Positions 15,199 through 24,291 of a stretch of DNA of 64,000 nucleotides are shown in pieces. The notes under the pieces were generated by a model that saw only the letters and a list, made by a program, of their open reading frames with translations, did no database searches and was not told the origin of the DNA. Numbering within the stretch: the first letter of the stretch is position 1; every line of letters begins with the position of its first letter. The stretch comes from an uncultured Microbacterium sp. (lineage in GTDB: Bacteria; Actinomycetota; Actinomycetes; Actinomycetales; Microbacteriaceae). Location of the stretch: contig NZ_CANLCY010000004.1 of the NCBI RefSeq assembly GCF_947489255.1, positions 372,001-436,000 on the forward strand. Reading direction: 5' to 3'. The position numbers and the translations under genes are program-made.

Positions 15199-17496
15199 TT
15201 GGAAGGTCCAGAAATCACCGCCGCTGAAGCCGTTCTCGACAACGGCCGTTTCGGCACCCGTACCGTCCGCTTCGAGACCGGTCGCCTCGCTCAGCAGGCC
15301 CAGGGCGCCGTCGCCGCCTACCTCGACGAAGAGACCATGCTCCTGTCGGCCACCAGCGCCGGCAAGCACCCGCGTGAAGGCTTCGACTTCTTCCCGCTGA
15401 CCGTCGACGTCGAGGAGCGCTCGTACGCCGCGGGCAAGATCCCCGGCTCGTTCTTCCGCCGCGAGGGTCGCCCCTCCACCGAGGCCATCCTCGTGTGCCG
15501 CCTCATCGACCGTCCGCTGCGCCCCTCGTTCGTCGAGGGTCTGCGCAACGAGGTCCAGATCGTCGTGACCGTGCTCTCGATCGCGCCCGGCGAGTTCTAC
15601 GACGCCCTCGCGATCAACGCCGCGTCGATGTCGACCCAGATCTCGGGTCTGCCGTTCTCGGGTCCGATCGCGGGTGTCCGCCTCGCGCTCATCCCCGGTC
15701 AGGGCGAGCACGCCGACCAGTGGGTCGCGTTCCCCAAGGCCGAGCAGCTCGAGGATGCCGTCTTCGACCTGATCGTCGCGGGCCGCGTGCTCGACGACGG
15801 CGACGTCGCCATCATGATGGTGGAGGCCGAGGCCACCGAGGGCAGCTGGAACCTCATCAAGGGCGGCGCGACCAAGCCCAACGAGCAGGTCGTCGCCGAG
15901 GGCCTCGAGGCCGCCAAGCCCTTCCTGCGTCAGCTCGTCGACGCGCAGAACGAGGTCGCCCGCAGCGCCTCGAAGGAGATCCAGTCGTTCCCCGTCTTCC
16001 CGGCCTACAGCCAGGAGACCTACGACTTCGTCGCCGGCCGCGCGTACGACCGCCTCGTGCCGGTGTACCAGATCGCCGACAAGCAGGAGCGCCAGAACGC
16101 CGATGACGAGGTCAAGTCCTCGGTCAAGGAGCAGCTGCTCGCCGCCGTCGAGTCGGGCGAACTGCCCGCCGTCGCGACGCTGGAGTTCAGCGCCGCCTAC
16201 AAGTCGGTCACCAAGACGATCGTGCGCGGTCGCATCCTCGCCGAGGGCGTGCGCATGGACGGCCGCGGCCTGGCCGACATCCGTCCGCTCGACGCCGAGG
16301 TGCAGGTCATCCCGCGCGTGCACGGTTCGGCGATCTTCCAGCGCGGCGAGACCCAGATCCTGGGCGTCACCACGCTGAACATGCTCAAGATGGAGCAGCA
16401 GATCGACTCGCTGTCGCCCATCACGAGCAAGCGCTACCTGCACCACTACAACTTCCCGCCCTACTCGACCGGTGAGACCGGCCGTGTCGGCAGCCCGAAG
16501 CGTCGCGAGATCGGTCACGGCTTCCTGGCCGAGCGCGCGCTCGTTCCGGTGCTCCCCAGCCGCGAGGAGTTCCCCTACGCGATCCGTCAGGTCTCCGAGG
16601 CCCTCGGCTCCAACGGCTCCACCTCGATGGGCTCCGTTTGCGCCTCGACCCTGTCGCTGCTGAACGCGGGTGTGCCCCTTCGCGCCCCCGTCGCCGGTAT
16701 CGCCATGGGCCTGGTCACCGATGAGGTCGACGGCCAGACGCGCTACGCCGCACTGACCGACATCCTCGGCGCCGAAGACGCCCTCGGCGACATGGACTTC
16801 AAGGTCGCGGGTACGTCGGAGTTCATCACGGCGATCCAGCTCGACACCAAGCTCGACGGCATCCCGTCGTCGGTGCTGGCCGCAGCCCTCACCCAGGCCA
16901 AGGAGGCTCGTCTGACGATCCTCAACGTCCTGAACGCCGCGATCGACGCTCCCGACGAGATGGCGCCCACCGCGCCTCGCGTCATCAGCGTGCAGATCCC
17001 GGTCGACAAGATCGGTGAGCTCATCGGACCCAAGGGCAAGACGATCAACTCCATCCAGGACGAGACCGGCGCCCAGATCTCGATCGAGGACGACGGCACC
17101 GTCTACATCGGTGCGACCGACGGCCCCTCGGCCGAGGCCGCCCGCGCCCAGGTGAACGCGATCGCCAACCCGACCAACCCCGAGGTCGGCGAGCAGTTCC
17201 TCGGCACGGTCGTCAAGATCGCGACCTTCGGTGCGTTCGTTTCGCTGCTTCCCGGCAAGGACGGCCTGCTGCACGTCAGCGAGGTCCGCAAGCTCGCCGG
17301 TGGCAAGCGCGTCGAGAACGTCGAAGACGTGCTCTCGGTCGGTCGCAAGATCCTCGTGCGCATCACGAAGATCGACGACCGCGGCAAGCTGTCGCTCGAG
17401 CCCGTGCTCGACGAGGAGGCGACCACGCCCGAGCCCGCCGACACGCAGAGCTCGGCCGCCGCGAGCGAGGGCCCCGAGGCTCCCGCCGAAGGCTGA
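15199..17496 (+). CDS. pnp: Polyribonucleotide nucleotidyltransferase (PNPase)
   Basis: The 765-residue phosphorolytic 3'-to-5' exoribonuclease has all family parts: a first RNase PH domain ([31 protein letters not shown]), a helical linker, a second RNase PH domain ([30 protein letters not shown]-like [31 protein letters not shown]), KH ([19 protein letters not shown]) and S1 ([24 protein letters not shown]). The tail is Ala/Glu-rich. The start is an uncommon TTG at 15199: AAGGAGGG lies 6 nt upstream and [16 protein letters not shown] is the expected N-terminus. An in-frame start at 14971 would translate the leader and is rejected. It degrades mRNA, partnering RNase J and other RNases. Confidence 0.96.
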   Translation: MEGPEITAAEAVLDNGRFGTRTVRFETGRLAQQAQGAVAAYLDEETMLLSATSAGKHPREGFDFFPLTVDVEERSYAAGKIPGSFFRREGRPSTEAILVCRLIDRPLRPSFVEGLRNEVQIVVTVLSIAPGEFYDALAINAASMSTQISGLPFSGPIAGVRLALIPGQGEHADQWVAFPKAEQLEDAVFDLIVAGRVLDDGDVAIMMVEAEATEGSWNLIKGGATKPNEQVVAEGLEAAKPFLRQLVDAQNEVARSASKEIQSFPVFPAYSQETYDFVAGRAYDRLVPVYQIADKQERQNADDEVKSSVKEQLLAAVESGELPAVATLEFSAAYKSVTKTIVRGRILAEGVRMDGRGLADIRPLDAEVQVIPRVHGSAIFQRGETQILGVTTLNMLKMEQQIDSLSPITSKRYLHHYNFPPYSTGETGRVGSPKRREIGHGFLAERALVPVLPSREEFPYAIRQVSEALGSNGSTSMGSVCASTLSLLNAGVPLRAPVAGIAMGLVTDEVDGQTRYAALTDILGAEDALGDMDFKVAGTSEFITAIQLDTKLDGIPSSVLAAALTQAKEARLTILNVLNAAIDAPDEMAPTAPRVISVQIPVDKIGELIGPKGKTINSIQDETGAQISIEDDGTVYIGATDGPSAEAARAQVNAIANPTNPEVGEQFLGTVVKIATFGAFVSLLPGKDGLLHVSEVRKLAGGKRVENVEDVLSVGRKILVRITKIDDRGKLSLEPVLDEEATTPEPADTQSSAAASEGPEAPAEG

Positions 17497-17509
17497 TCCC
17501 TTCCTCCTC

Positions 17510-17544
17510 GGATGCCCGTCCCGCCTCGTGCGGGGCGGGCATCC
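17510..17544 (+). terminator. Terminator hairpin after pnp
   Basis: A 15-bp stem (17510-17524 with 17530-17544, one G-U wobble) and a 5-nt loop lie 14 bp after the pnp stop. Confidence 0.8.
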
Positions 17545-17731
17545 GTCGTGTGACAGGAGTGGCCAGCGAGGCTGATGGGGCTGCGCCCCGCTCAAGCGTT
17601 ACGCAATGTTTATCGCCGTGCCGGGTGAAACTGCGGCCCCGTCCGGGGGAACGCATACCCTCGAAGTACGTCGGGGGGCGAGGGTGTGCGGCACATCCGC
17701 ACCGATTCCCGGCGCGAGAGGGGAGCCCACC

Positions 17732-18757
17732 ATGAGCGGCTCGGGCGTCGACGAGACGGCCTCGCCGCGCCTGCGTCGGGATCGCGCCCCGCATCCGTCC
17801 GCCCCCATCACGCTCCAGGGACCGGGCCTCGGCTCGCACGTGCGCGTTCCGCTCGGCGAGACGGGTTTCGACGTCTTCCCGCTCTTCCTCGGCGGCGGCG
17901 AGTTCGGGTGGAACGTCGATGCCGCCGCGAGCCACGAGATCCTCGACGCGTACGCCGAACTCGGCGGCAACGCCGTGCACACCGCCGACAGCTACGCCGC
18001 CGGCCGCAGCGAATACATCATCGGGGCGTGGATGCGTTCCCGACGCGTGCGCGACGACACGGTCCTGACCGTGCGCATCGGCGGGCACCCCGACAATCCC
18101 GGCCTCGACTCGGTGAACCTCGTCCGCGCGGTCGAGGCGTCGCTCACGCGCCTGGGCACCGACCGCATCGACGTGCTCTCGCTCGACGCGGCACGCGGCG
18201 ACACGGCGATGCTGGAGGACACCCTCGCGACGAGCGAGTGGCTCGTCGATTCCGGCAAAGTGCGCGCGATCGGCGCCCATGGCTACACCGCCGCCCAGCT
18301 CGTGGAGGCGCGCATCCTGTCCTCGGCCGGGTACCCCCGGATCACCGTGCTCGACGTGCCCTACAACGTGCTGCGGCGCTCGGAGTTCGACGGCGACGTG
18401 CGTCTGATCGCGTCGGCCCAGAACATGGCGGTGACCCCGTCGCATCCTCTCGCCCACGGATTCCTCGCGGGCGAGACGCGCACGCGCGGCCAATCGACGC
18501 AGTCGGTGCGCGGCTTCCAGGTCGCGGCCCACCTGAACCGGCGCGGATCGCGCGTCCTGCGCGCCCTCGACGCCGTCGGCAACGAACTCGGCATCCCGGA
18601 TGCCGCGGTGGCGGTCGCGTGGCTGCTCGCGCAGAAGATCATCACGGCGCCCATCGTCAACGCCTTCGCCCCGCGTCACGTGATGGAGTGCATGCGGGCC
18701 GTGGGCGTGCGGCTCAGCCGCTCGCAGCTGTCGGATATCGCCCGCGCGGCCGAGTGA
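17732..18757 (+). CDS. Aldo/keto-reductase-fold protein with substituted catalytic tetrad (likely pseudoenzyme)
   Basis: The 341-residue protein shows a complete AKR TIM-barrel pattern: GFDVFPLFLGGGEFGW, a GGNAVHTADSYAAGRSE block, an IDVLSLDAARGD strand, and a C-terminal AVAWLLAQKIITAPI segment. However, the AKR catalytic tetrad Asp-Tyr-Lys-His aligns to His83, Tyr88, Arg115 and Asp152, so only Tyr is kept. Normal AKR reduction therefore seems unlikely, and a regulatory, binding or altered catalytic role is possible. ATG 17732 follows GGGGAG; a longer in-frame start at 17606 lacks family similarity. It stands alone between pnp and a histidine phosphatase gene. Confidence 0.8.
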   Translation: MSGSGVDETASPRLRRDRAPHPSAPITLQGPGLGSHVRVPLGETGFDVFPLFLGGGEFGWNVDAAASHEILDAYAELGGNAVHTADSYAAGRSEYIIGAWMRSRRVRDDTVLTVRIGGHPDNPGLDSVNLVRAVEASLTRLGTDRIDVLSLDAARGDTAMLEDTLATSEWLVDSGKVRAIGAHGYTAAQLVEARILSSAGYPRITVLDVPYNVLRRSEFDGDVRLIASAQNMAVTPSHPLAHGFLAGETRTRGQSTQSVRGFQVAAHLNRRGSRVLRALDAVGNELGIPDAAVAVAWLLAQKIITAPIVNAFAPRHVMECMRAVGVRLSRSQLSDIARAAE

Positions 18758-18835
18758 GGGCCGCCCCCTGCGGAGCGTGACGTAGGCTGGGAGGACCGGC
18801 CGGGGGACGGCAGATCGACAACGGGGTGAGCTGAC

Positions 18836-19438
18836 GTGACGCACTACATCTACCTGGTGCGCCATGGCGAGCACCAGGATGCCGAGCATGGACTCACCGA
18901 CGGCCCTCTGTCGCCGCGGGGTCAGCGCCAGGCCGCGTTGCTCGCCGACCGCCTGTCGGGCCTTCCCCTCGACGCGGTGTGGCACTCGCCCCTCGAGCGG
19001 GCCGCGCAGACGGCGCGCGCCGTCGCCGACCGCCTTCCGTCGGTGGCGCCGGAGTCATCGGCGCTGTTGTTCGACTGCGTCCCGACCGGGATGACGCCCG
19101 AGACACCCGCCGCCTACGAGCCCTTCTTCGGCTCGGTGACCGAGGCCGAGATCGACGCGGGACGCGCGCAGATGGCCGACGCGACCGCCGAGTTCCTCGC
19201 CCGCAAGGCGGGGGAGGTGCACGAGCTGGTCATCACCCACAACTTCGTCATCTCGTGGTTCGTGCGCGAGGTGCTGCAGGCTCCCGACTGGCGCTGGATG
19301 ACGATCAACCAGGCGTACTGCGGTCTCACGGTCATCGCGCAGAAGAAGGGTCGCCCCTGGACGCTGTTGTCGCACAACGACCTCGCGCACCTGCCGGTCG
19401 AGCTGCGCACCGGACTGGTCGACCCGCTGCCCGTGTGA
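18836..19438 (+). CDS. Histidine phosphatase superfamily (phosphoglycerate-mutase-like) protein
   Basis: The 200-residue protein starts MTHYIYLVRHGEHQ; RHG carries the phospho-accepting His. The SPLERAAQTA block and VITHNFVISWFV (second catalytic His) complete the family active site. Members remove phosphate from small molecules or proteins; the substrate is unknown. GTG 18836 is used, with GGGGTGAG about 7 nt upstream and a TAGGCT -10 box at 18783-18788, so this mRNA has a conventional leader. The stop codon lies in the first copy of a 17-bp triplicate. Confidence 0.85.
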   Translation: MTHYIYLVRHGEHQDAEHGLTDGPLSPRGQRQAALLADRLSGLPLDAVWHSPLERAAQTARAVADRLPSVAPESSALLFDCVPTGMTPETPAAYEPFFGSVTEAEIDAGRAQMADATAEFLARKAGEVHELVITHNFVISWFVREVLQAPDWRWMTINQAYCGLTVIAQKKGRPWTLLSHNDLAHLPVELRTGLVDPLPV

Positions 19439-19474
19439 TGCCGCTACCCGCGTGATGCCGCTGCCCGTCTGATC
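19424..19474. repeat. 17-bp unit repeated three times across the phosphatase stop codon
   Basis: Near-identical 17-bp copies begin at 19424, 19441 and 19458, each containing a TGA. Because 17 is not a multiple of 3, copy-number change would leave the coding frame ended by the first TGA. It looks like slippage-type duplication. Confidence 0.75.
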
Positions 19475-19534
19475 CGGATGCCGCCCGCGCGGCGCGTCTG
19501 TGGACGGCGCCGGACCGGCGGGGCCGCCGACGCC

Positions 19535-19540
19535 TAGGCT
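19535..19540 (+). promoter_or_regulatory. -10 box (TAGGCT) of leaderless dapB transcript
   Basis: TAGGCT, 6 nt (GGAGGC), then the dapB ATG at 19547. Confidence 0.55.
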
Positions 19541-19546
19541 GGAGGC

Positions 19547-20359
19547 ATGACCACACGCGTTGCCATCGTGGGCGGAACCGGCAAGCTCGGCGGAGTGATC
19601 CGCGAGGTCGTCGAGGGCGAAGACGGATACGAGGTCGCCGCCGTGCTGGGCTCGCAGTCCGACCTCGCCGAGCTCGACGGGGCCGACCTCGTGGTCGACG
19701 CCTCGACGCCGGCGGTGTCCATCGACGTCGTCCGCGCCGCGATCGATCGGGGCGTCAACGTGCTCGTCGGCACGTCGGGGTGGTCCAACGAGCGCATCGC
19801 CCTCGTGCGTCCGCTCGCCGAGGCGGCCGGCACGGGCGTCGTGTTCATCCCCAACTTCTCGCTCGGGTCGGTGATCGGCAGCGCGCTGGCGGCCGCCGCG
19901 GCCCCGTTCTTCCCGTCGATCGAGATCGTCGAGGCCCACCGCGACACGAAGGTCGACTCGCCCAGCGGCACCGCGGTGCGCACGGCCGAGCTCATCGCCG
20001 CGGCCCGCGCCGACGTCGGGCCCGTCGAGTCGCCGCACGTCGATCAGCGCGCTCGCGGACAGCGCGTGGCATCCGTCCCCATCCACTCGCTGCGTCGTCC
20101 GGGCGTCGTCGCCCGCCAGGAGACCGTGCTCTCGGGCGCGGGGGAATCGCTGACCATCGTGCACGACACGATCGACCCGACAACGGCGTACGCGCCCGGG
20201 ATCCGCATCGCCCTCGCGGCGGCGCGCGCGGCACGGGGCGTCACCATCGGTCTCGACAGCTTCATCGACATCGGCGTGCGCACGCGGCCGGTCGAGACCG
20301 GCGCGCCCGTCTCCGACGGCGACGTCTCGGGTCAGGTCGCGAGCGCGACGAGCGCATGA
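19547..20359 (+). CDS. dapB: 4-hydroxy-tetrahydrodipicolinate reductase
   Basis: The 270-residue enzyme reduces the DapA product with NAD(P)H in the diaminopimelate/lysine pathway. Visible features are the N-terminal nucleotide loop VAIVGGTGKLGG, VVDASTPA, GTSGWS and the active-site segment EAHRDTKVDSPSGTA, which keeps the catalytic His and the Lys four residues later (the second His of the usual HH is Arg). The C-terminal GVTIGLDSFIDIG is typical of the substrate domain. It probably starts as a leaderless mRNA. Its stop overlaps the start of the next gene (ATGA). dapA and dapF lie elsewhere in this window. Confidence 0.94.
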   Translation: MTTRVAIVGGTGKLGGVIREVVEGEDGYEVAAVLGSQSDLAELDGADLVVDASTPAVSIDVVRAAIDRGVNVLVGTSGWSNERIALVRPLAEAAGTGVVFIPNFSLGSVIGSALAAAAAPFFPSIEIVEAHRDTKVDSPSGTAVRTAELIAAARADVGPVESPHVDQRARGQRVASVPIHSLRRPGVVARQETVLSGAGESLTIVHDTIDPTTAYAPGIRIALAAARAARGVTIGLDSFIDIGVRTRPVETGAPVSDGDVSGQVASATSA

Positions 20360-20808
20360 GGGTCCGCATCGCCGTCGCCGTCATGACGGTGCTGCTCCTG
20401 CTCTACGTCGTTCTGGCGGGGCAGCGGGCGCTCGTCCTGCTCTCCAGCGGAGAGACCGTCGGCGTCGTGATGGGCGTCGCGCTGCTCGTCCTTCCCCTCC
20501 TGGCCCTCTGGGCGATCGGCCGCGAGCTGTGGTTCGGGGTTCGGGCGCAGCAGATCGGTGAGAGGCTCGACGCCGAGGGCGGTCTGCCCGACGAAGACCT
20601 CCCCGTGCGGCCGAGCGGTCGCATCGAACGCGCCGACGGCGACGCGCTGTTCCCGCGCTATCGGGCAGACGTCGAGGCGGACCCCGCCGATTGGCGGGCC
20701 CGTTACCGTCTCGCGCTGGCCTACGACGCCGCGGGCGACCGGCGACGCGCGCGTGACGCGGTGCGCACCGCGATACGTCTCGAGGCGGAGGAGCGACGCG
20801 GGCGCTGA
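20356..20808 (+). CDS. Small membrane protein with TPR-like C-terminus
   Basis: The 150-residue protein overlaps the dapB stop by four bases and is thus coupled to it. Two transmembrane helices lie at about 4-24 and 36-55. A cytoplasmic part follows that ends in a helix pair WRARYRLALAYDAAGDRRRARDAVRTAI resembling one tetratricopeptide repeat. I do not recognise a named family. It may be a dapB-linked accessory gene common in this family of bacteria (inference). The coupling argues it is real despite its size. Confidence 0.75.
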   Translation: MRVRIAVAVMTVLLLLYVVLAGQRALVLLSSGETVGVVMGVALLVLPLLALWAIGRELWFGVRAQQIGERLDAEGGLPDEDLPVRPSGRIERADGDALFPRYRADVEADPADWRARYRLALAYDAAGDRRRARDAVRTAIRLEAEERRGR

Positions 20809-20840
20809 CTCCGTGCCGTCGTCGCCCCGCCGCCTCGTCG

Positions 20841-21755
20841 TCAGCCGGCTGCGGGCACGGCCGACGCGACCGCGTCTTCGACCGTGCGGTGAGTGAAGGA
20901 GAAGCCGGTCTCGTTCAGGACCGTCGGCTTCACATCGGCGTCGGAGGTGAGCAGTGCCTCGGTGGCATCCGTTCCGAGGGCGAGCTTGACGCCCCAGATC
21001 GGCGCGCGCAGAACAAAGGGACGGTTCATGCGCCGCGCCAGGGCGAAGCCGAGGTCGTTCGCCGTCGCGCGGGTCGGACCGGTCAGGTTGACGGGACCGT
21101 CGATGTCGGAGTCGATCACGTGACGGATCGCACGCACCTCGTCGTCGAGCGAGATCCACGGCCACACCTGGGTCCCGCGTCCGATGGGCCCCGAGATGCC
21201 GAGCTTGGTGAGGAGCAGGAGCGGTTTGAGCACGCCCTGTTCGTGCACGACGGGAGCGGTGCGCAGGAGGGCGACGCGGGCTTTGTCGCCGGCATCGCGG
21301 GCGGCCGCTTCCCAGTCCACGCAGATGTCGACGAGCAGGCCTCTTCCGCGCGGTGAGGACTCGGTGAGCTCGACGCCCGGCTGAGAGCCGTAGAAGCCGG
21401 TCGCGCTCGCGTTGACGAGCGCCGGAGCGTCGTCGCCGAGAGCGCGGACGGCGGCGGCCAGCGTGCGCGTCGGCGTCACCCGCGACCACAGCAGCGTCGA
21501 CTTGTACGACGGGGTCCACGGGAAGTGGCCGATCGAGGCGCCGTTGAGGCACACCACCGCGTCGGCCCCGGCGATGACGTCGGGGTCGAGAGGAGCGGCA
21601 TCCTGCAGCCACTGCCGCTCGTGCGGTGCCGAGGGGGCGTGACGCACGAGCGAGACGACCTCGACGCCGTCGTTGCGCAGGGAGTCCGCGAGCGCCGAGC
21701 CGATGAGGCCCGACGCGCCGGCGATGACGACGCGTCGGGCCGGGGTCTCAGGCAA
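20841..21755 (-). CDS. TIGR01777-family NAD(P)-binding epimerase-like protein
   Basis: The 304-residue SDR-superfamily protein has the N-terminal nucleotide loop VVIAGASGLIGSAL, NASATGFYGSQ (the family YG active-site region) and a C-terminal DUF1731-like segment containing LALGTDATEALLTSDADVKPTVL. YfcH-like proteins are widespread but lack a firm substrate. It starts eight bases inside the upstream osmC-like gene on the same strand, so the pair forms an operon. Confidence 0.88.
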   Translation of the reverse strand: MPETPARRVVIAGASGLIGSALADSLRNDGVEVVSLVRHAPSAPHERQWLQDAAPLDPDVIAGADAVVCLNGASIGHFPWTPSYKSTLLWSRVTPTRTLAAAVRALGDDAPALVNASATGFYGSQPGVELTESSPRGRGLLVDICVDWEAAARDAGDKARVALLRTAPVVHEQGVLKPLLLLTKLGISGPIGRGTQVWPWISLDDEVRAIRHVIDSDIDGPVNLTGPTRATANDLGFALARRMNRPFVLRAPIWGVKLALGTDATEALLTSDADVKPTVLNETGFSFTHRTVEDAVASAVPAAG

Positions 21756-22173
21756 GCGTCGCCTCGAGGGTGATGTCGATACCGGCGAGCGCCTGCGACA
21801 CGGGGCAGTTCGCCTTGGCGTCGGCGGCGATCTTCTGGAAGGTGGCGTCGTCGAGGTCGGGGACGACGGCGTTGACGTTGAGGTGGCTGCCGGTGATGCC
21901 GGTGCCGGGCTTGAAGGTGATCGACGCGGTCGTGTCGACCGACGTGGGCGGGGTGCCGTTGTCGGCGAGGGCGTTCGACAGCGCCATGCTGAAGCACGCC
22001 GAGTGGGCGCCCGCGAGCAGCTCCTCGGGCGTGGTGACCGAGCTCGAGCCCTCGCTGCGAGCCTTCCAGTTGACGTCGAACGTGCCGATGCCCGACGAGG
22101 TGAACGTGACCTCGCCCGATCCCTCGAACAGGCTGCCCTTCCAGGCGGTGTTGGCTTCGCTCGTGACGGCCAT
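21748..22173 (-). CDS. OsmC-family peroxiredoxin
   Basis: The 141-residue OsmC/Ohr-fold protein contains both redox cysteines: AHSACFSMAL (Cys60) and ANCPVSQAL (about Cys125). These proteins reduce organic or fatty-acid hydroperoxides, usually with dihydrolipoyl or other thiol donors. A TAGGCT -10-like box lies about 45 bp upstream, and a clear GGAGG (complement at 22180-22184) sits 6 bp before ATG 22173. It is first in a two-gene operon with the TIGR01777 gene. Confidence 0.9.
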   Translation of the reverse strand: MAVTSEANTAWKGSLFEGSGEVTFTSSGIGTFDVNWKARSEGSSSVTTPEELLAGAHSACFSMALSNALADNGTPPTSVDTTASITFKPGTGITGSHLNVNAVVPDLDDATFQKIAADAKANCPVSQALAGIDITLEATLA

Positions 22174-22280
22174 GGGGAACCTCCGTTGATCCGGCGCGGT
22201 CGGTGGTGACCGCGACGCGGCCAGCCTAACGAGGCGTTCCGACGACGCGCGGGACTTGACAGCCCCGTCTCACGAACCGC

Positions 22281-22850
22281 TCAGGCGGTGGCGGGCCCGC
22301 GGCGGCCGAGCAGTCCCGCGCGCTGGAGGACGAGGTACAGCTGGCACCCGAGGCACAGCCCGAAGACGGCGTTCAGGAACGCGGCGACGAAGGCCATCGC
22401 TGCCGCGATCGGCAGGGCCCAGGGCACACCGGCGAGGTGCAGGAGCAGCCCCACGGCGGAGACGAACAGCCCCACGCCCTGCGCGAAGCGCGGCGGGCGC
22501 GGATCCTCGAAGTCGGTCGGCGGAGCCAGCCGAGGCTGCACGACCCGGCGGTAGAGCACGCTCCACGGCGCGGTGCGAGGAGCGACGACGCCCCAGACGA
22601 ACAGCAGCGCGACGACGAGGAGCAGCAGGAAGCCCGGATCGGCCGCGCGCTCCGCGAGTGAGGCCTGGGCGAGCGCCGAGGTCGTCCCGACGAACGTCCG
22701 ACCCGATGCCGGCTGGGTGGCGGAGAACGCCACCTCGGTGCGCGTCGAGAGGCCGATCAGGCTCAGCAGCGTCGCGACGAGCAGCAGAACGGCGGTGATG
22801 GATGCCGCGAACCGGGGGCCGCGGGCGTCGATGCGCGAGACGTCAGGCAC
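22281..22850 (-). CDS. DUF4395 family membrane protein
   Basis: The 189-residue protein has four predicted transmembrane segments and ends with FLNAVFGLCLGCQLYLVLQR, the conserved CLGCQ motif of DUF4395. The GTG start at 22850 overlaps the end of the thioredoxin-like gene by eight bases, so they are coupled. The pairing of DUF4395 and a membrane-anchored thioredoxin-like protein suggests joint work in extracytoplasmic thiol or sulfur chemistry (inference). A strict start cannot be decided beyond the overlap. Confidence 0.82.
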   Translation of the reverse strand: MPDVSRIDARGPRFAASITAVLLLVATLLSLIGLSTRTEVAFSATQPASGRTFVGTTSALAQASLAERAADPGFLLLLVVALLFVWGVVAPRTAPWSVLYRRVVQPRLAPPTDFEDPRPPRFAQGVGLFVSAVGLLLHLAGVPWALPIAAAMAFVAAFLNAVFGLCLGCQLYLVLQRAGLLGRRGPATA

Positions 22851-23280
22851 GGGCGGCCTCCTTCTGAAGGGTGTCCAGTTCGAGTTCGATGACTGCACGT
22901 CCGGGCGTTCCACCGAAGCGCGTGCGCACGACGCCACGGCGATCGAGAACGAGGGTGGTGGGCGTCTGCAGCACGCGGAAGTGCTGAGCGATGTCGGGGC
23001 GGTGCGTGAGGTCGACGTCGAGATGACGCACGCCGTCACGGCTGTCGGCGACCTCGCCGAGCATGCGGTGCACACCCGGGCAGCGCGTGCACATCTCGGT
23101 GCTGAACTGCAGCAGAGTCGCTTCCTCGCCCAGAGCGTCGGCGCCCAGACGGCGCGGATCGACGACCTCGGCCGAATCGACGATGCGCGCGCGGCCGTCG
23201 CGGCGGCGCAGGAGGAGGCCCGCGGCCGTCGCCACCACGACGAGAGCCGCGATCGAGAGGAGGGCGATGGTCAGGTTCAC
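22843..23280 (-). CDS. Membrane-anchored thioredoxin-like protein (CTRC)
   Basis: The 145-residue protein has one N-terminal transmembrane helix (about 2-24), a short basic linker, and a thioredoxin fold with active site MCTRCPGVH. The later FRVLQTPTTLVLDRRG holds the cis-Pro loop of the fold. The active-site sequence differs from the usual CGPC. GTG 23280 puts the membrane helix right at the start; a TTG a few codons upstream is possible. It is first in an operon with DUF4395 and divergent from thyA. Confidence 0.82.
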   Translation of the reverse strand: MNLTIALLSIAALVVVATAAGLLLRRRDGRARIVDSAEVVDPRRLGADALGEEATLLQFSTEMCTRCPGVHRMLGEVADSRDGVRHLDVDLTHRPDIAQHFRVLQTPTTLVLDRRGVVRTRFGGTPGRAVIELELDTLQKEAARA

Positions 23281-23468
23281 GACGGTCAACGGTAGTGCGC
23301 CGTGAGGGGCCGCGGGCCGATGAGTCCTCGCATGACGCTCCCGCTCAGCGTTCTCACGGGCGGGGCTCAGCGGCATCCGGTCGGCCCGGGAGGAGCGGGA
23401 ACCTCCTCCCCAGGGTGCGCCCCCGCGGGACAGGTGTGGACGAGCGGCGGAGCGGGGGTCCACGCGGG

Positions 23469-23474
23469 TATCGT
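23469..23474 (+). promoter_or_regulatory. -10 box (TATCGT) of probable leaderless thyA transcript
   Basis: TATCGT is followed by 7 nt and GTG 23482; it overlaps an alternative GTG at 23473, which favours the later start. Confidence 0.45.
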
Positions 23475-23481
23475 GAAGCGC

Positions 23482-24291
23482 GTGATCGCCGACACCCCGA
23501 CGCCCTACGAAGACCTGCTCCGCGACGTCCTCGAGCGGGGCGTGCACAAGTCCGATCGCACCGGTACGGGCACCACGAGCGTGTTCGGCCGGCAGATCCG
23601 GTTCGACCTCGCCGAGGGCTTCCCCCTGGTGACGACCAAGCGCGTTCACCTCAAGTCGATCGTGTACGAACTGCTGTGGTTCCTGCGCGGCGAGTCCAAC
23701 GTCTCGTGGCTGCAGCAGAACGGCGTCTCGATCTGGGACGAGTGGGCCGACGCCGACGGCGAGCTGGGCCCGGTCTACGGGGTGCAGTGGCGCTCCTGGC
23801 CGACGGCCGACGGCGGCACCATCGACCAGATCGCCCAGGTCGTCGAGCAGATCCGTCGCGATCCCGACTCGCGGCGGCTGATCGTGTCGGCGTGGAACCC
23901 GGCCGACATCCCCGACATGGCCCTCGCCCCGTGCCACGCGCTCTTCCAGTTCTACGTGGCCGACGGCAAGCTGTCGTGCCAGCTCTACCAGCGCAGCGCC
24001 GACATGTTCCTCGGCGTCCCCTTCAACATCGCGTCCTACGCTCTGCTGACGATGATGATCGCGCAGCAGACGGGCCTCGAGCCGGGCGAGTTCGTCTGGA
24101 CCGGCGGCGACTGCCACATCTACGACAACCACCGCGAGCAGGTGGCCGAGCAGCTCACGCGAGAGGCGTACCCCGCTCCCGTGCTGCGGTTCGCTCGCAC
24201 CCCCGACTCGATCTTCGACTACACCTACGACGACATCGTCGTCGAGGGCTATCAGCACCACCCCGCCATCCGCGCGGCCGTCGCCGTATGA
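23482..24291 (+). CDS. thyA: Thymidylate synthase
   Basis: The 269-residue enzyme makes dTMP from dUMP using methylene-tetrahydrofolate. Motifs in order: [38 protein letters not shown], the nucleophile loop [32 protein letters not shown] and [11 protein letters not shown] 23482 is preferred, with GTG 23473 as alternative; both give the standard N-terminus, but only the former leaves room for the -10 box. The stop overlaps the folA start (ATGA), forming a thyA-folA-SDR operon in which FolA regenerates the folate that ThyA oxidises. Confidence 0.95.
   Translation: MIADTPTPYEDLLRDVLERGVHKSDRTGTGTTSVFGRQIRFDLAEGFPLVTTKRVHLKSIVYELLWFLRGESNVSWLQQNGVSIWDEWADADGELGPVYGVQWRSWPTADGGTIDQIAQVVEQIRRDPDSRRLIVSAWNPADIPDMALAPCHALFQFYVADGKLSCQLYQRSADMFLGVPFNIASYALLTMMIAQQTGLEPGEFVWTGGDCHIYDNHREQVAEQLTREAYPAPVLRFARTPDSIFDYTYDDIVVEGYQHHPAIRAAVAV

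Noticed and set aside
15001..17595. 864-codon open frame antisense to pnp
   Set aside because: A by-product of high GC and strong third-position bias; no domain signature, and the sense strand encodes an unmistakable PNPase.
23388..23410. 7-bp GGGAGGA/TCCTCCC inverted repeat upstream of thyA
   Set aside because: Short and likely by chance in GC-rich sequence; placement between divergent promoters gives no clear role.
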